The notes: generated by a model from the letters alone, not told the origin. Counted from the first letter of the stretch, positions 25,102 through 34,175 are shown. The stretch is 64,000 nucleotides of DNA from VFJQ01 sp044226525 (GCA_044226525.1 JBGAGV010000001.1:186001-250000), one strand, 5' to 3'. Numbers and translations: made by a program.

Positions 25102-26283
25102 ATGAATCGCCGCCATTTTCTCGCTACCGCCACCGCTGCCGGACTCGCTTCTCAATTTGGTTTTGCCCAGACGGAGAAAAAATGGCGGGTCGGCGTCATT
25201 GGTCACACGGGGAAGGGGAACTATGGGCACGGCCTTGATACGATGTGGGAAAAACTCCCGCAGACCGCAGTGGTGGCGGTGGCCGATGCGGATGAAAAAG
25301 GCCTCGCGGTTGCGCGGAAGAAGCTCAAGGACGTGCCTGGGTTTGCCGACTATCGCGCCATGCTGAAAGAGGCGAAGCCGGAACTCGTGGCGATCGGGCC
25401 GCGGCAGATCGACGAGCATCGCGACATGCTGATGGCAGCCATCGAGAGCGGGGCAAAAGGCATCTACATCGAGAAGCCTTTTGTGCGCACGCTCACGGAG
25501 GCGGATGAAGTGATCGATGCCGCGCAGAAAGCCGGCGTGCGGATCGCCATCGCGCATCGCAATCGCTATCATCCCGTGCTCGAAGAAGTCGGGCGCATCG
25601 TCGATGCCGGAGCGATCGGGCGATTACTGGAAATCCGCGGGCGCGGGAAGGAGGACGCGCGGGGTGGGGCGCTCGATCTGTGGGTGCTCGGCACGCACAT
25701 CCTGAACATGGCCTTCGCCTTTTCCGGTCTGCCGCGGGCGTGCAGCGGCATCTTGCTGCAAGCGGGCAAGCTCGTCACCAAGGCCGATGTGAAGGACGGT
25801 GCGGAAGGGGTCGGGCCGCTCGCGGGCGATGAGGTCCATGCCCGTATCGATACCGAAAAGGGCGTGCCCGTGTATTTCGATTCCATCGCGAAGGCAGGCA
25901 GTGGCAATGCGGGTTTCGGGCTGCAGTTGGTCGGCTCCGAAGGGCTCATCAATCTGCGTGCCGACACCGAGCCGTTTGCGCATCTGGTCTCGGGCAGTCC
26001 GTTTCAGCCGGGCAAGGAGGTGCATGCGTGGAAGCCGATCAGCACCGGCGGTCCGAGTGTGCCGGAGCCGATGGAAAACCTGCGCGACCTCGTGATGACC
26101 CATGCGCGCGGCGGGCAGGATTTGATCGATGCGATCGAAGGGAATCGCCAGCCGCTGTGCAGCGCGGAGGACGGACGCGTTCTGGTGGAAACGATCAGCG
26201 GCATTTTTGAATCGCACCGCCAGGGCGGCCGCCGGGTCGAGTTGCCGCTGAAGGAACGCGATAATCCGCTGACGAGGTTGTAG
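25102..26283 (+). CDS. Tat-exported Gfo/Idh/MocA-family oxidoreductase
   Basis: 393 residues from the ATG at 25102, which starts a twin-arginine signal (MNRRHFLATATAAGLASQFGFAQ). The Rossmann NAD(P) domain begins WRVGVIGHTGKGNYG, a loosened GxGxxG. The family lysine motif is IYIEKPFVRT, followed by IAIAHRNRYHPVLEEVGRIVDAGAIGRLLEIRGRG and a C-terminal beta-sheet domain (GALDLWVLGTHILNMAFAFSG). Export suggests the cofactor is pre-bound, as in glucose-fructose oxidoreductase-like enzymes. Together with nearby DUF1080 genes it fits oxidation of sugars to 3-keto forms; that pathway link is inference. Confidence 0.92.
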   Translation: MNRRHFLATATAAGLASQFGFAQTEKKWRVGVIGHTGKGNYGHGLDTMWEKLPQTAVVAVADADEKGLAVARKKLKDVPGFADYRAMLKEAKPELVAIGPRQIDEHRDMLMAAIESGAKGIYIEKPFVRTLTEADEVIDAAQKAGVRIAIAHRNRYHPVLEEVGRIVDAGAIGRLLEIRGRGKEDARGGALDLWVLGTHILNMAFAFSGLPRACSGILLQAGKLVTKADVKDGAEGVGPLAGDEVHARIDTEKGVPVYFDSIAKAGSGNAGFGLQLVGSEGLINLRADTEPFAHLVSGSPFQPGKEVHAWKPISTGGPSVPEPMENLRDLVMTHARGGQDLIDAIEGNRQPLCSAEDGRVLVETISGIFESHRQGGRRVELPLKERDNPLTRL

Positions 26284-26350
26284 GCATGGAGCCCCGGCGC
26301 TCCAGGTGTTTTCCCTGTCCAGAATCCGGCTTCGTGGACTCAGTGGGTAT

Positions 26351-28387
26351 ATGCCCCGCCCGCTTTTCCCGTTCGCGTTTCTGCTTTCTTTCGTCGCTTC
26401 GGTTTTTGGTGAGCAAGCTGATGTCGTAATCTATGGCGGCACGCCCGCCGGCATCGCCGCAGGGGTGGCGGCGGCTCGGGAGAAGGCGCGCGTCGTCATC
26501 CTCGAGCCGACGAAATGGATCGGTGGCATGGTCACGGGTGGGCTCACCAAGAGCGACCTCGGCCGTGCGGACACGATCGGCGGATTCGCGCGCGAATTTT
26601 TCACCCGCGCCGCGGCGGGGCTCGATCCGCAGTGGATGTGGTATGCCGAGCCGCATACGAACCTCGCGACCTTTCAAGTCATGCTGAGCGAAGCAGGGGT
26701 GAAGGTGGTGACTGGTCAGCGGTTGAAATCCGTCTCCGTCAGCGCCCATCGCATCGCGAGTCTCACCACGGAAGACGGCACGACTTACGAAGGGAAACAG
26801 TTCGTCGACGCAAGCTACGAAGGCGACCTGATGGCGAAGGTGGGTGTGAGTTACATCGTGGGGCGTGAGAGCCGCGCGCAATATAACGAACCGCTCGCCG
26901 GCTTCATGCCGATGCCGATTCGCCCGCGCACGGACGAGGTGATGGCGAATGTCTGCGCCTGCCTCGGAGGCACGGCACCGCATTACATCCACGGCACGCC
27001 GGCGAAGATTTCCGCGCTCGATGCGAATGGAAAGCCGATCTTCGGCGTGACCGCCGCGAAAGCCGAGCCCGGCAGTGCGGACCAGCTCACGCAGTCCTAC
27101 AATTTCCGCGTCGTCGTCACGCAGCGCCCCGACTTGCTCGCGCCATTTCCCAAGCCCGCGACCTACGATGCGGCGCGCTACGAATTGCTCCTGCGCCTGA
27201 TCAAAGCCTATCCCGCTGTTCGCTTCGGACGGCTTTTTCATCTCGGTGCCGTCGCGGGCGGCAAATACGATCTCAACGCACAGGGCCTGTTCTCCACGGA
27301 CTATCCCGGCGGCAACACCGCGTATCCCGATGGAGACGACGCGACGCGCGCCCGCATCTGGCAGGATCACGTCGATTTCATCCAGGGCATGCTCTGGTTC
27401 CTTGGTCACGATGAGCGGGTGCCGCGGCCGTTGCGGGATGAGACGAATTCGTGGGGCCTCTGCCGCGATGAATTCGCCGACAACGGTCACTGGCCTTACG
27501 CACTTTACGTCCGCGAGGCGCGGCGCATGATCGGCGATTACGTGCTCGTGCAAAAGGATCTGCAGCGAGAAATCACCAAGCCCGATTCCGTGGCGATGGG
27601 TTCCTTTGTGATCGATTGCCACATCGTGCAACGCATCGTGGCCGAAGACGGCATGGTGGCCGACGAAGGCTCTTTTCAGGACGCGCCGGTGATACCATAT
27701 CAGATTCCCTATCGAAGCCTCACACCGAAGCGCGGCGAATGCGAGAATCTGCTCGTGCCCGTGTGCCTTTCCGCCTCGCACATCGCCTACTGCTCGCTGC
27801 GCATGGAGCCGGTGTATATGGCGTTGGGTCATGCCTCCGGTCTTGCTGCGGTGGCCGCGATGCAAAACCAGAAGCCGGTGCAGGAAATCGACGTGCCGGC
27901 CCTGCGCGCGAAGCTGCGCGAGCAGAAACAGGTCTTCGAGCTGGTCGGTCAGGACGCGATTCTCACCGCCGATAAACTGACGGGTATCGTGGCCGATGAC
28001 GAAGAAGCTCGCTTCACCGGTGTCTGGACGGCGAGTAACTTCGGTGGTGGCGGCCTCGAAGGCTCCTCGCATCACGATGCCAATGGCGAGAAGGGGGCGA
28101 AGTCCGCGCGCTACGAGCTGAAAGTTCCTGCCGCCGGTGAATACGAGGTGCGTCTTTCTTATACGCCGTCTTCGAATCGCGCGACGAATGTGCCTGTCGC
28201 GATCGAACATGCGAGTGGCGTGGCGCAGGTCGCCGTGAACCAGCGGCTCACGCCGCCGCTCGACAAATTTTTCGTCTCGGTGGGGCGCTTCTCGTTCACG
28301 CCGGAGAAACCGGTCGTCGTGACGATCAGCACTGCAGGCACCGATGGCTACGTCGTCGCGGACGCGGTGCAGCTTGTGCCCCGGTAG
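26351..28387 (+). CDS. Exported FAD-dependent oxidoreductase with golvesin-like C-terminal domain
   Basis: 678 residues from the ATG at 26351, with a signal peptide (PRPLFPFAFLLSFVASVFG). The FAD_oxidored-type Rossmann motif is ADVVIYGGTPAGIAAGVAAAREKARVVILEP, then WIGGMVTGGLTKSDLGR. A conserved stretch runs to about residue 540 (FVDASYEGDLMAKVGVSYIVGRES, DNGHWPYALYVREARRM, SLRMEPVYMALGHASGLAAV). The C-terminal ~130 residues (ARYELKVPAAGEYEVRLSYTPSSNRA, GYVVADAVQLVPR) match the golvesin/xanthan-lyase-type jelly roll. It presumably oxidises a carbohydrate or aromatic outside the cytoplasm; substrate unknown. It is convergent, 23 bp apart, with the double DUF1080 gene. Confidence 0.9.
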   Translation: MPRPLFPFAFLLSFVASVFGEQADVVIYGGTPAGIAAGVAAAREKARVVILEPTKWIGGMVTGGLTKSDLGRADTIGGFAREFFTRAAAGLDPQWMWYAEPHTNLATFQVMLSEAGVKVVTGQRLKSVSVSAHRIASLTTEDGTTYEGKQFVDASYEGDLMAKVGVSYIVGRESRAQYNEPLAGFMPMPIRPRTDEVMANVCACLGGTAPHYIHGTPAKISALDANGKPIFGVTAAKAEPGSADQLTQSYNFRVVVTQRPDLLAPFPKPATYDAARYELLLRLIKAYPAVRFGRLFHLGAVAGGKYDLNAQGLFSTDYPGGNTAYPDGDDATRARIWQDHVDFIQGMLWFLGHDERVPRPLRDETNSWGLCRDEFADNGHWPYALYVREARRMIGDYVLVQKDLQREITKPDSVAMGSFVIDCHIVQRIVAEDGMVADEGSFQDAPVIPYQIPYRSLTPKRGECENLLVPVCLSASHIAYCSLRMEPVYMALGHASGLAAVAAMQNQKPVQEIDVPALRAKLREQKQVFELVGQDAILTADKLTGIVADDEEARFTGVWTASNFGGGGLEGSSHHDANGEKGAKSARYELKVPAAGEYEVRLSYTPSSNRATNVPVAIEHASGVAQVAVNQRLTPPLDKFFVSVGRFSFTPEKPVVVTISTAGTDGYVVADAVQLVPR

Positions 28388-28410
28388 TCCTAGGATTCCG
28401 GCGCCGACAC

Positions 28411-29829
28411 TTACAGGCGTTTCACGCGGAAATTGCGGAACGCGACCGGATCGGTGTGGCCCGCGAAGCCGATGTAACCGCTGGTCTTGTCGAGGCCCTT
28501 CGGCACGGTATGCAAGGTTGAGCGGTCGATCTTGTCCAGATCGGCCTCAAGGATGCGCGTGCCGTTGAGGGTGACCTTGATGTGCTGGCCTCGCACTTCG
28601 ATCTCCTCGAAATTCCATTCGCCGACCGGGCGCAGGAAGCCGTGCTTCGCCGGCACGCAATGATAGACGGAGCCGTGATATTGATAGGGCTTGAGCGGCG
28701 CGGTCGGGTGCGCGGCGTTGTAACCGTCGCTGTCGAGCACCTGGATTTCGAGCCCGTCGCTGGACGAATGCCCGCCGAGCGGCGTGCGCAGGGCGATGCC
28801 GTTGTTGCCCCCGGGCGGGAGCTTGAATTCGAAGCGCAGGATCATGTCGCCGTATTCTTCTTTGGTGAGCAGATCGCCGCCCTTGCCCGGCTTGCACAGG
28901 ATGGCGCCGTCTTTCACTTCGTAGTTTTCGACCGCGTTCTGCCAGTTGCTCAGGTCCTTGCCGTTATCGAGCCGCACGAAGCCTGCCTCGCTGTCGCCCG
29001 CAAGGATCTTGTTCGCTTCTTTGGGCGCAATTTCGCGAATGAACACATTGCGCCAGCGAATCTCGCTGCCGTGGGTCTGAAGCTGAATCGGGCCCTTCGC
29101 AAACGCAGGGTCGCGAATCTCGTTCGGGTCCCCGGCGGCGGGTTGCGGCGCTTTATCGTCCTTCTTCCCGTAGGCGAGGTAGCCCGCTTTTTTATTGGCG
29201 AAGAAGTTCTCCAGCACCGCGTTGTCCACGACCGTCTCGCCGTTGAAGTTCACCGTCACGCGTTCGCCGATCATCCGGATCTTGAACTGATTCCATTCGC
29301 CGAAAGGCTTGTCCATTTTCTTGCTCGGGTCCTTGCCGGGCGAGCCTTTGCTGTTGTTCCAGAGCCCGCCGGAGCCTTTGTCCTGGCCGAGGCCACGGGG
29401 ATCGCCCTTGGTCGAGTCCCAGATCTGCACCTGCGGAATGCCGCGCAGATAGACGCCGCTGTCGCCATCCGGCAGGGCCTTGTATTCGACCCACAGTTCA
29501 AAGTCGCCGTAGTCTTTGTCGGTCGTGAGGTAGAGGCCTTTGCCATCGTTCACGAGTTCGCTATTCTCCACCCGCCAGTGAGCGTTGACGTGATCCGTGC
29601 CCGGATTGCCTTTCTTGTCGGTGAGTCCCCCTTCGATCGATTTCTTCTTGTAAGCGGCCTGCTCTTCCGGGGAGAGCTTCGAGAGGTCGGTTGGGTCCTG
29701 GGTTCCCCAGCCATACCAGCCGGAGAGGTCTTTACCGTTGAAGAGGGGAGTGAAGCCTGCGGGTGGGTTTTCCGCGCGAGCGAGGACGGTGGCGAGGGCG
29801 AGCGGGAGGAGGAAGCGGAGGTGTGGCAT
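28411..29829 (-). CDS. Secreted double-domain DUF1080 protein
   Basis: 472 residues with a signal peptide (PHLRFLLPLALATVLARA). Two DUF1080 jelly rolls are in tandem. Domain 1 (~22-270): GFTPLFNGKDLSGWYGWGT, LYLTTDKDYGDFELWVEYKA, DSGVYLRGIPQVQIWDS, FGEWNQFKIRMIGERVTVNFNG, IQLQTHGSEIRWRNVFIREI. Domain 2 (~280-472): GFVRLDNGKDLSNWQNAVE, TKEEYGDMILRFEFKLPPGGNNGIALRTPLGG, GLEIQVLDSDGY, HGFLRPVGEWNFEEIEVRGQHIKVTLNG. The duplicates are diverged, so the fusion is not recent. Predicted extracytoplasmic glycan enzyme. Confidence 0.93.
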   Translation of the reverse strand: MPHLRFLLPLALATVLARAENPPAGFTPLFNGKDLSGWYGWGTQDPTDLSKLSPEEQAAYKKKSIEGGLTDKKGNPGTDHVNAHWRVENSELVNDGKGLYLTTDKDYGDFELWVEYKALPDGDSGVYLRGIPQVQIWDSTKGDPRGLGQDKGSGGLWNNSKGSPGKDPSKKMDKPFGEWNQFKIRMIGERVTVNFNGETVVDNAVLENFFANKKAGYLAYGKKDDKAPQPAAGDPNEIRDPAFAKGPIQLQTHGSEIRWRNVFIREIAPKEANKILAGDSEAGFVRLDNGKDLSNWQNAVENYEVKDGAILCKPGKGGDLLTKEEYGDMILRFEFKLPPGGNNGIALRTPLGGHSSSDGLEIQVLDSDGYNAAHPTAPLKPYQYHGSVYHCVPAKHGFLRPVGEWNFEEIEVRGQHIKVTLNGTRILEADLDKIDRSTLHTVPKGLDKTSGYIGFAGHTDPVAFRNFRVKRL

Positions 29830-29951
29830 GGAGGTCTCAATTTAACCTGGTGAGCTATCAGGCATTAGCCTCGCGAACAGCTTGAAAACGAAAAACACCT
29901 TCAGGGGAAGCCTGACGGCGGGCCGCCAGAAACGCCTTTACCCTGGCCGGT

Positions 29952-31466
29952 ATGCCGGGTATAAGGGCGCCGCTTTTGAGATTCCTAGCCCAACCTTTAG
30001 GAGCGTTCTTTGTCCGCGTCGTCTTCGCGGTGACTGCAGTCACTCCAGGCACTTCGTTGCTCGGGCAGGCTGCTGATCAACCCGGCGCGGCTGCTTCGTC
30101 GGATCCAGAGAAGCGGCTTCAATGGCTCAAAGCTCACCTGCCTCCGAAGGCGGCTCCCACGCCGCGGGTGAGCGTGGCCGAGACACCTGCGGCGGACACG
30201 CCCTCGCCTCGGCCGAAGGTCGGTTTCCGTTCCAGCCAGAGTATCAGCACCCGGGCAATGGAGGCTCAGTCGTCAGAGTCCAGAGGCTCGGGAAAGCGTT
30301 CGACGAAAGAATCGAAGACACGCCTGGCGGAAAAGTCTCCCGAGAAAACTACGCCTGAGCCGGTTGCCAAACAGACCACGCCTGCTCCGGCTTCGGAGGC
30401 GAAGACCCGGCTGGCAGAAAAAAGTCCCACCAAAGCCAGCCCGGCACCGGTGGCAAAGCTCACCACACCCGCTCCTGCCGAGCCGAAAATTCACCTCGCG
30501 GAGAAGAGTTCGGCAAAGGCCACCTCAAACCAGGCGGAAGCCATGACTCGCCTTGCGGAAAAGAACGCGAGTAAAGCGACGCCAGCGCCCATCACCAAGC
30601 TGGCCCCGCTGATCGAGACCACTCCGACGAAGAGTCGCACGGCTGAAGTTCGCGCGACGCCTGCGCCGAAGCTCGCACTCGCCCCAGCGATCACGGCGAT
30701 TCCGCCCTCCAGGACGGTAATCACTTCCTCATCGAGTTCCTCGAAGACGCGCCTCATCATCGAGTCGATCCCGGAAGCCTCGTCGAACCGGGTGAGCGGG
30801 CGTTATCCGTGGAAGAGCAATATCGTCACGACCGTCTTCTGGGTGGGGGAACCGGTGAGCGGAAATAACTTCACACCGAACTACGCCAGTTCGTGGGACG
30901 CGAGCTGGTCGCGGACTTATGGCGGCTTCGATAACCCCGATCCCGCCGCTCGGCGCAACTACATCCCGGTGAAGTTCGTCCCGCAGCAGAACCCGTTTTA
31001 TTGCGCGCTGCCTTACAATGACGTGACCCGTGGCACGACCAAGCCTGAGTCGCGCCGCTGCATCCCGTGGTTCCGCGAAGCCTTTCAGCGGGAAGGCCAG
31101 TCCGTCTGCCGCAACCGCTGGGTCGCGATTCGCAATCGCGCCGGCAAGGTCGCGTATGCGCAGTGGAGCGACTGCGGCCCGTTCCGCACCGATCACTGGC
31201 AATATGTCTTTGGCAGCGAACGCCCGAAGCCCAATCTCAACGGTGGCGCCGGTCTCGATGTTTCTCCCGCCGTGCGCGATTACCTCGGTCTCTCCAGCAC
31301 GGATGTGACCGACTGGAAATTCATCGACACCAAGGATGTGCCCCACGGTCCGTGGGCGCTCTATGGCGACAACAACACGCTGGCGTCAAAGAACAGCCGC
31401 GGCTCGAAGTCGGCGAGTTCCCGCTCGGGCGGCAATGCCGGCTCGATGCGAGTGAGCGAACTGTAG
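29952..31466 (+). CDS. Exported protein with Lys/Pro/Ala linker repeats and a DPBB/RlpA-like C-terminal domain
   Basis: 504 residues. The N-terminal hydrophobic stretch (FFVRVVFAVTAVTPGTSLLGQA) looks like a signal peptide. Residues ~122-222 hold four repeats of about 19-29 residues, each opening with [KM][TI][RH]LAEK and continuing with S/N, Lys, Thr and Pro. This basic, disordered linker resembles cell-wall-crossing tethers. The C-terminal ~200 residues form a compact domain with four cysteines (C351, C370, C386, C408) and motifs NPFYCALPYND, RRCIPWF, WVAIRNRAGKVAYAQWSDCGPF and GAGLDVSPAVRDYLGL. I read this as a double-psi beta-barrel (RlpA-like) fold, possibly acting on or binding peptidoglycan. 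Moderate confidence in the fold. Confidence 0.62.
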   Translation: MPGIRAPLLRFLAQPLGAFFVRVVFAVTAVTPGTSLLGQAADQPGAAASSDPEKRLQWLKAHLPPKAAPTPRVSVAETPAADTPSPRPKVGFRSSQSISTRAMEAQSSESRGSGKRSTKESKTRLAEKSPEKTTPEPVAKQTTPAPASEAKTRLAEKSPTKASPAPVAKLTTPAPAEPKIHLAEKSSAKATSNQAEAMTRLAEKNASKATPAPITKLAPLIETTPTKSRTAEVRATPAPKLALAPAITAIPPSRTVITSSSSSSKTRLIIESIPEASSNRVSGRYPWKSNIVTTVFWVGEPVSGNNFTPNYASSWDASWSRTYGGFDNPDPAARRNYIPVKFVPQQNPFYCALPYNDVTRGTTKPESRRCIPWFREAFQREGQSVCRNRWVAIRNRAGKVAYAQWSDCGPFRTDHWQYVFGSERPKPNLNGGAGLDVSPAVRDYLGLSSTDVTDWKFIDTKDVPHGPWALYGDNNTLASKNSRGSKSASSRSGGNAGSMRVSEL

Positions 31467-31493
31467 CATGGCGGGTGGGGACACCCGCCATGC
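31466..31493. terminator. Perfect 12-bp hairpin between convergent genes
   Basis: GCATGGCGGGTG (31466-31477) and CACCCGCCATGC (31482-31493) enclose a GGGA loop. The first base belongs to the TAG stop of the upstream gene. There is no T run on either side. It could act as a bidirectional terminator, or be a copy of a dispersed palindrome that settled there. Confidence 0.5.
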
Positions 31494-31508
31494 CAGCTGC
31501 GGGAGAGC

Positions 31509-32393
31509 TTAGCGGTGATAGGCCGATGCGTTCTGCACCGGATTGTAAACCCCGTGGGCGCCGCGCGTGGGGGCGTAAACAAAGCCGTAACGGTCTTTCT
31601 TCACATCCACCGGCTCGAGCAGCATGTGTTTGTTGTTCGCTTTTTGCGTGTATTCGATCAGCACGCGGGCGGTGCCATTGAGGCCCCACATTTTGAATCC
31701 GGTGCCGAAGAGGCCGCCATTGGGGTAAAGCTCATCGAGGCCGGCGATGGCGTGGAAGCAGTTGATAGCCACTTTGTCCTTCCGATAGAGCCGGTCGTCG
31801 GCGCGGTATTTGATCGTTCCCCGGTCGAGCAGGCGCTTGCGGTTTACGCCGAGGTCGAAGGCTTCTTTTTTGATCTCGTAGGGGCCCCACATCGCGACGG
31901 CGTTTTTCACGTTCGTGGCCAGTTTAATCGTGGTCTTGAGATCGAAGCTCTTGCCCGGCGACAAGGGACAGGTGTTGTTCGTCGCGATCGCGCGGCTGGC
32001 GAATCCATTGAAGACGCACAGGTCCGGGTTGGCGGGGAAATCGTTCGGCAACCAGCTGATCGTGAAGGCCTCGAACTCGCGATTCTTGTATTTTCCGCGG
32101 ACGAGGCCCGAGGTCAGCCGCGGCTGCTTCTGATCGGCCAGCACCCGGATGACGGAAATGAAGGAATGAGAAAACTCCGGATCGTTGCCGCGATTCTCGT
32201 AGGCGAACGGGATGATGAAATAGCGGTCGTGCGTGTTCTTTCCTTCGCCGAGTCGCTCCGAAATGTGGTTCTTGATGCGATTGACGATCTGCTCGTAGAG
32301 CGGTGTGTCGTAGTTGGAAAAATCGACATCCGGCTTCAACCAGCCGGCGTGTGCTGCGAGGGAAAGACTGAGGAGGATGAGGAGCGCTCTCAT
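31509..32393 (-). CDS. Exported protein of unknown function
   Basis: 294 residues with a short signal peptide (RALLILLSLSLAAHA-GW). I do not recognise a family. Visible features are an amphipathic N-terminal helix (YEQIVNRIKNHISERLG), a hydrophobic beta core (DRYFIIPFAYENRG, FSHSFISVIRVLADQ, REFEAFTISWLP), two Cys (LCVFNGF, NTCPLSPG) and a C-terminal region rich in Tyr and Asn (LLEPVDVKKDRYGFVYAP). It is convergent with the DPBB-like gene, 42 bp apart, and has a divergent relationship to nothing obvious. It appears to be a genuine gene: good signal peptide and normal codon use. Confidence 0.7.
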   Translation of the reverse strand: MRALLILLSLSLAAHAGWLKPDVDFSNYDTPLYEQIVNRIKNHISERLGEGKNTHDRYFIIPFAYENRGNDPEFSHSFISVIRVLADQKQPRLTSGLVRGKYKNREFEAFTISWLPNDFPANPDLCVFNGFASRAIATNNTCPLSPGKSFDLKTTIKLATNVKNAVAMWGPYEIKKEAFDLGVNRKRLLDRGTIKYRADDRLYRKDKVAINCFHAIAGLDELYPNGGLFGTGFKMWGLNGTARVLIEYTQKANNKHMLLEPVDVKKDRYGFVYAPTRGAHGVYNPVQNASAYHR

Positions 32394-32460
32394 CCCCGCC
32401 GTTTACGCGAGGGACGAGGCCTGTGTCGAGGGGAAGTGATCCGTGCTGTGGGCGGTGCAG

Positions 32461-33333
32461 TCATCGAGGGACGATGGATTCGACGAAATCGCGCACGAGG
32501 GGCGAGGCCTTGTGCGGGCGCCAGGTCAGGGCGACGGGAAAGCGCAGTGGAGCGGGTTTGATTTTGCGCAGGGGCACGCGACGCGGGAACAGGCAGGCGA
32601 GGCTGTCGGAGACGAAGGCGGCACCGGTGCCGGATTCGATGGCGGCGATCAGGCTCATGATCCCGTCGCACTCCTGCACGGGTTCAAATTTGAGGCCTTG
32701 GTCGCGCAGCCAAGCGGCGACGCGGTCGTGGTATTCCGGATAGTCGGCCGCGGAAAAGGTGAGGAGGGGAAGACCTGCGAGTTTGCTGGCGAAGATGGCC
32801 GGAGAACTCGCGAGCACATGCCGCGGGGGAAGCGCGAGCAGCCAGCTTTCCTCGCGCAACGTCAGGCACTCGGTGCCATCGGGGCGATCAATGGGTTCGG
32901 CGCCGATGGCGAGATCGAGTTTGCCCGCGCGCAGGCCGGCTACCATTTCCATGGTGGAGAGATCGTGCAGTTCGGCGCGAGCGTTGGGGTGCAGGGCGGT
33001 CCAGCGTTCGATGGCGGCGGGCAAGTGCGGCGAGGCCAGTGTGGGTGCGTAGCCGATGTGGATGACTTCCGTCTTCGCGGTTTTCCGCACCGCGGCAACG
33101 GCCGCTTCGGCGCGCGAGAGGACGGCACGGGCTTCGCTCACGAAAGTTTCGCCGGCCGGCGTGAGGCACACGGCGCGGGAATTTCGCTCCAGCAACCGCA
33201 CCCCGAGTTCGCCTTCGAGATCGCGCATCTGCCGGCTCAAGGCGGGTTGCGCCACGCGCAGGCTGGCCGCTGCTTTCGTAAAGCTGAGCGATTCGGCGAT
33301 GGCGACGAAGTAACGCAGGTGGCGGAGTTCCAT
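32461..33333 (-). CDS. LysR-type transcriptional regulator
   Basis: 290 residues. The N-terminal winged helix-turn-helix is typical of LysR (MELRHLRYFVAIAESLSFTKAAASLRVAQPALSRQMRDLEGELGVRLLERNSRAVCLTPAG condensed here by position 1-61). It is followed by a linker helix and a two-lobed effector domain (IHIGYAPTLASPHLPAAIERW, LPLLTFSAADYPEYHDRV, GIMSLIAAIESGTGAAFVSDSL). It starts 83 bp from the divergent pirin gene. This is the usual geometry for a LysR protein controlling its neighbour and itself; the shared region has repeats that fit operator sites. Confidence 0.95.
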   Translation of the reverse strand: MELRHLRYFVAIAESLSFTKAAASLRVAQPALSRQMRDLEGELGVRLLERNSRAVCLTPAGETFVSEARAVLSRAEAAVAAVRKTAKTEVIHIGYAPTLASPHLPAAIERWTALHPNARAELHDLSTMEMVAGLRAGKLDLAIGAEPIDRPDGTECLTLREESWLLALPPRHVLASSPAIFASKLAGLPLLTFSAADYPEYHDRVAAWLRDQGLKFEPVQECDGIMSLIAAIESGTGAAFVSDSLACLFPRRVPLRKIKPAPLRFPVALTWRPHKASPLVRDFVESIVPR

Positions 33334-33341
33334 GTGGGGCG

Positions 33342-33410
33342 ATGATGCCGCAAAGGTATCGCTGCGCGAGCCACAAGGTATTGGGCAGCTAAGCGAGGCG
33401 GAGGCATCAT
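33342..33410. promoter_or_regulatory. Divergent lysR-pirin control region with repeated sites
   Basis: The 83-bp gap contains a direct repeat AAGGTAT at 33353-33359 and 33375-33381, offset by 22 bp (two helical turns). It also has an 8-bp perfect inverted repeat ATGATGCC (33342-33349)/GGCATCAT (33403-33410) centred between them. The spacing suits a LysR tetramer, but no classical T-N11-A palindrome is clear. GGAGG near 33400 probably serves as the pirin ribosome-binding site. Confidence 0.45.
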
Positions 33411-33416
33411 TCGTCC

Positions 33417-34115
33417 ATGATCACGATTCGCAAATCCAACGACCGGGGCCATGCCGACCATGGCTGGCTCGATAGCTACCACACCTTCTCTTTCGCCGAT
33501 TATTACGATCCGGCGCACATGGGCTTCCGCTCGCTGCGCGTCATCAATGACGACCAGATCGCGCCGGGCATGGGCTTCGGCATGCACCCGCATCGCGACA
33601 TGGAAATCTTTTCCTACGTCCTCGGCGGCGCGCTGCAGCACAAGGATTCGATGGGCAACGGCAGCGTGCTCAAGCCCGGGCAGATCCAGCTCATGAGCGC
33701 GGGCACGGGCGTGCAACACAGCGAGTTCAATCCTTCGCGCAGCGAAGGCACCCACATTCTGCAGATCTGGATTCAGCCGTCTGAACGCGGACTCACCCCC
33801 GGTTATACCGAGTGGCATCCGAACGCGACCGACGATGCCGCCAGCAAGGTGCTCGTCATCTCGCCCGACGGACGCGACCGCTCCGCGACGATTCATCAGG
33901 ACGCGGAGGTGTGGCGCCTGCGGTTGAAAGCCGGCGAACAGGTCACGCACGAACTTCGCGTGGGGCGCGGTGCCTGGGTGCAGGTGGCGCGCGGGAAGGT
34001 GACGCTCGACGAAGCGGTGCTGACGACCGGAGACGGCGCGAGCACGGAGACGGCGGGCACGCTGACCTTTGCCGCGAGCGAAGATACCGAAGCGCTGCTT
34101 TTCGACCTCCAGTGA
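33417..34115 (+). CDS. Pirin family protein
   Basis: 232 residues, a bicupin of the pirin family. The N-terminal cupin metal ligands are conserved: H57 and H59 (GFGMHPHRDMEIFSYVLGG), H101 and E103 (SAGTGVQHSEFNPS). Other family blocks are RVINDDQIAPGMGF and THILQIWIQPSERGLTPGYTEW. Some pirins have quercetinase activity and others act as redox-linked regulators. Divergent from a LysR gene and 60 bp ahead of a WrbA-type quinone reductase, consistent with a quinone/electrophile response unit. Confidence 0.95.
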   Translation: MITIRKSNDRGHADHGWLDSYHTFSFADYYDPAHMGFRSLRVINDDQIAPGMGFGMHPHRDMEIFSYVLGGALQHKDSMGNGSVLKPGQIQLMSAGTGVQHSEFNPSRSEGTHILQIWIQPSERGLTPGYTEWHPNATDDAASKVLVISPDGRDRSATIHQDAEVWRLRLKAGEQVTHELRVGRGAWVQVARGKVTLDEAVLTTGDGASTETAGTLTFAASEDTEALLFDLQ

Positions 34116-34175
34116 GGGCGGGAGAAACATCCAACACTCAACATCCAACAGCCAATCCAACACCCATCCACTCCA

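Noticed and set aside
26195..28210. A 671-codon minus-strand frame opposite the FAD oxidoreductase
   Set aside because: Shadow frame; the FAD-binding motif and golvesin-like tail on the plus strand settle the coding strand.
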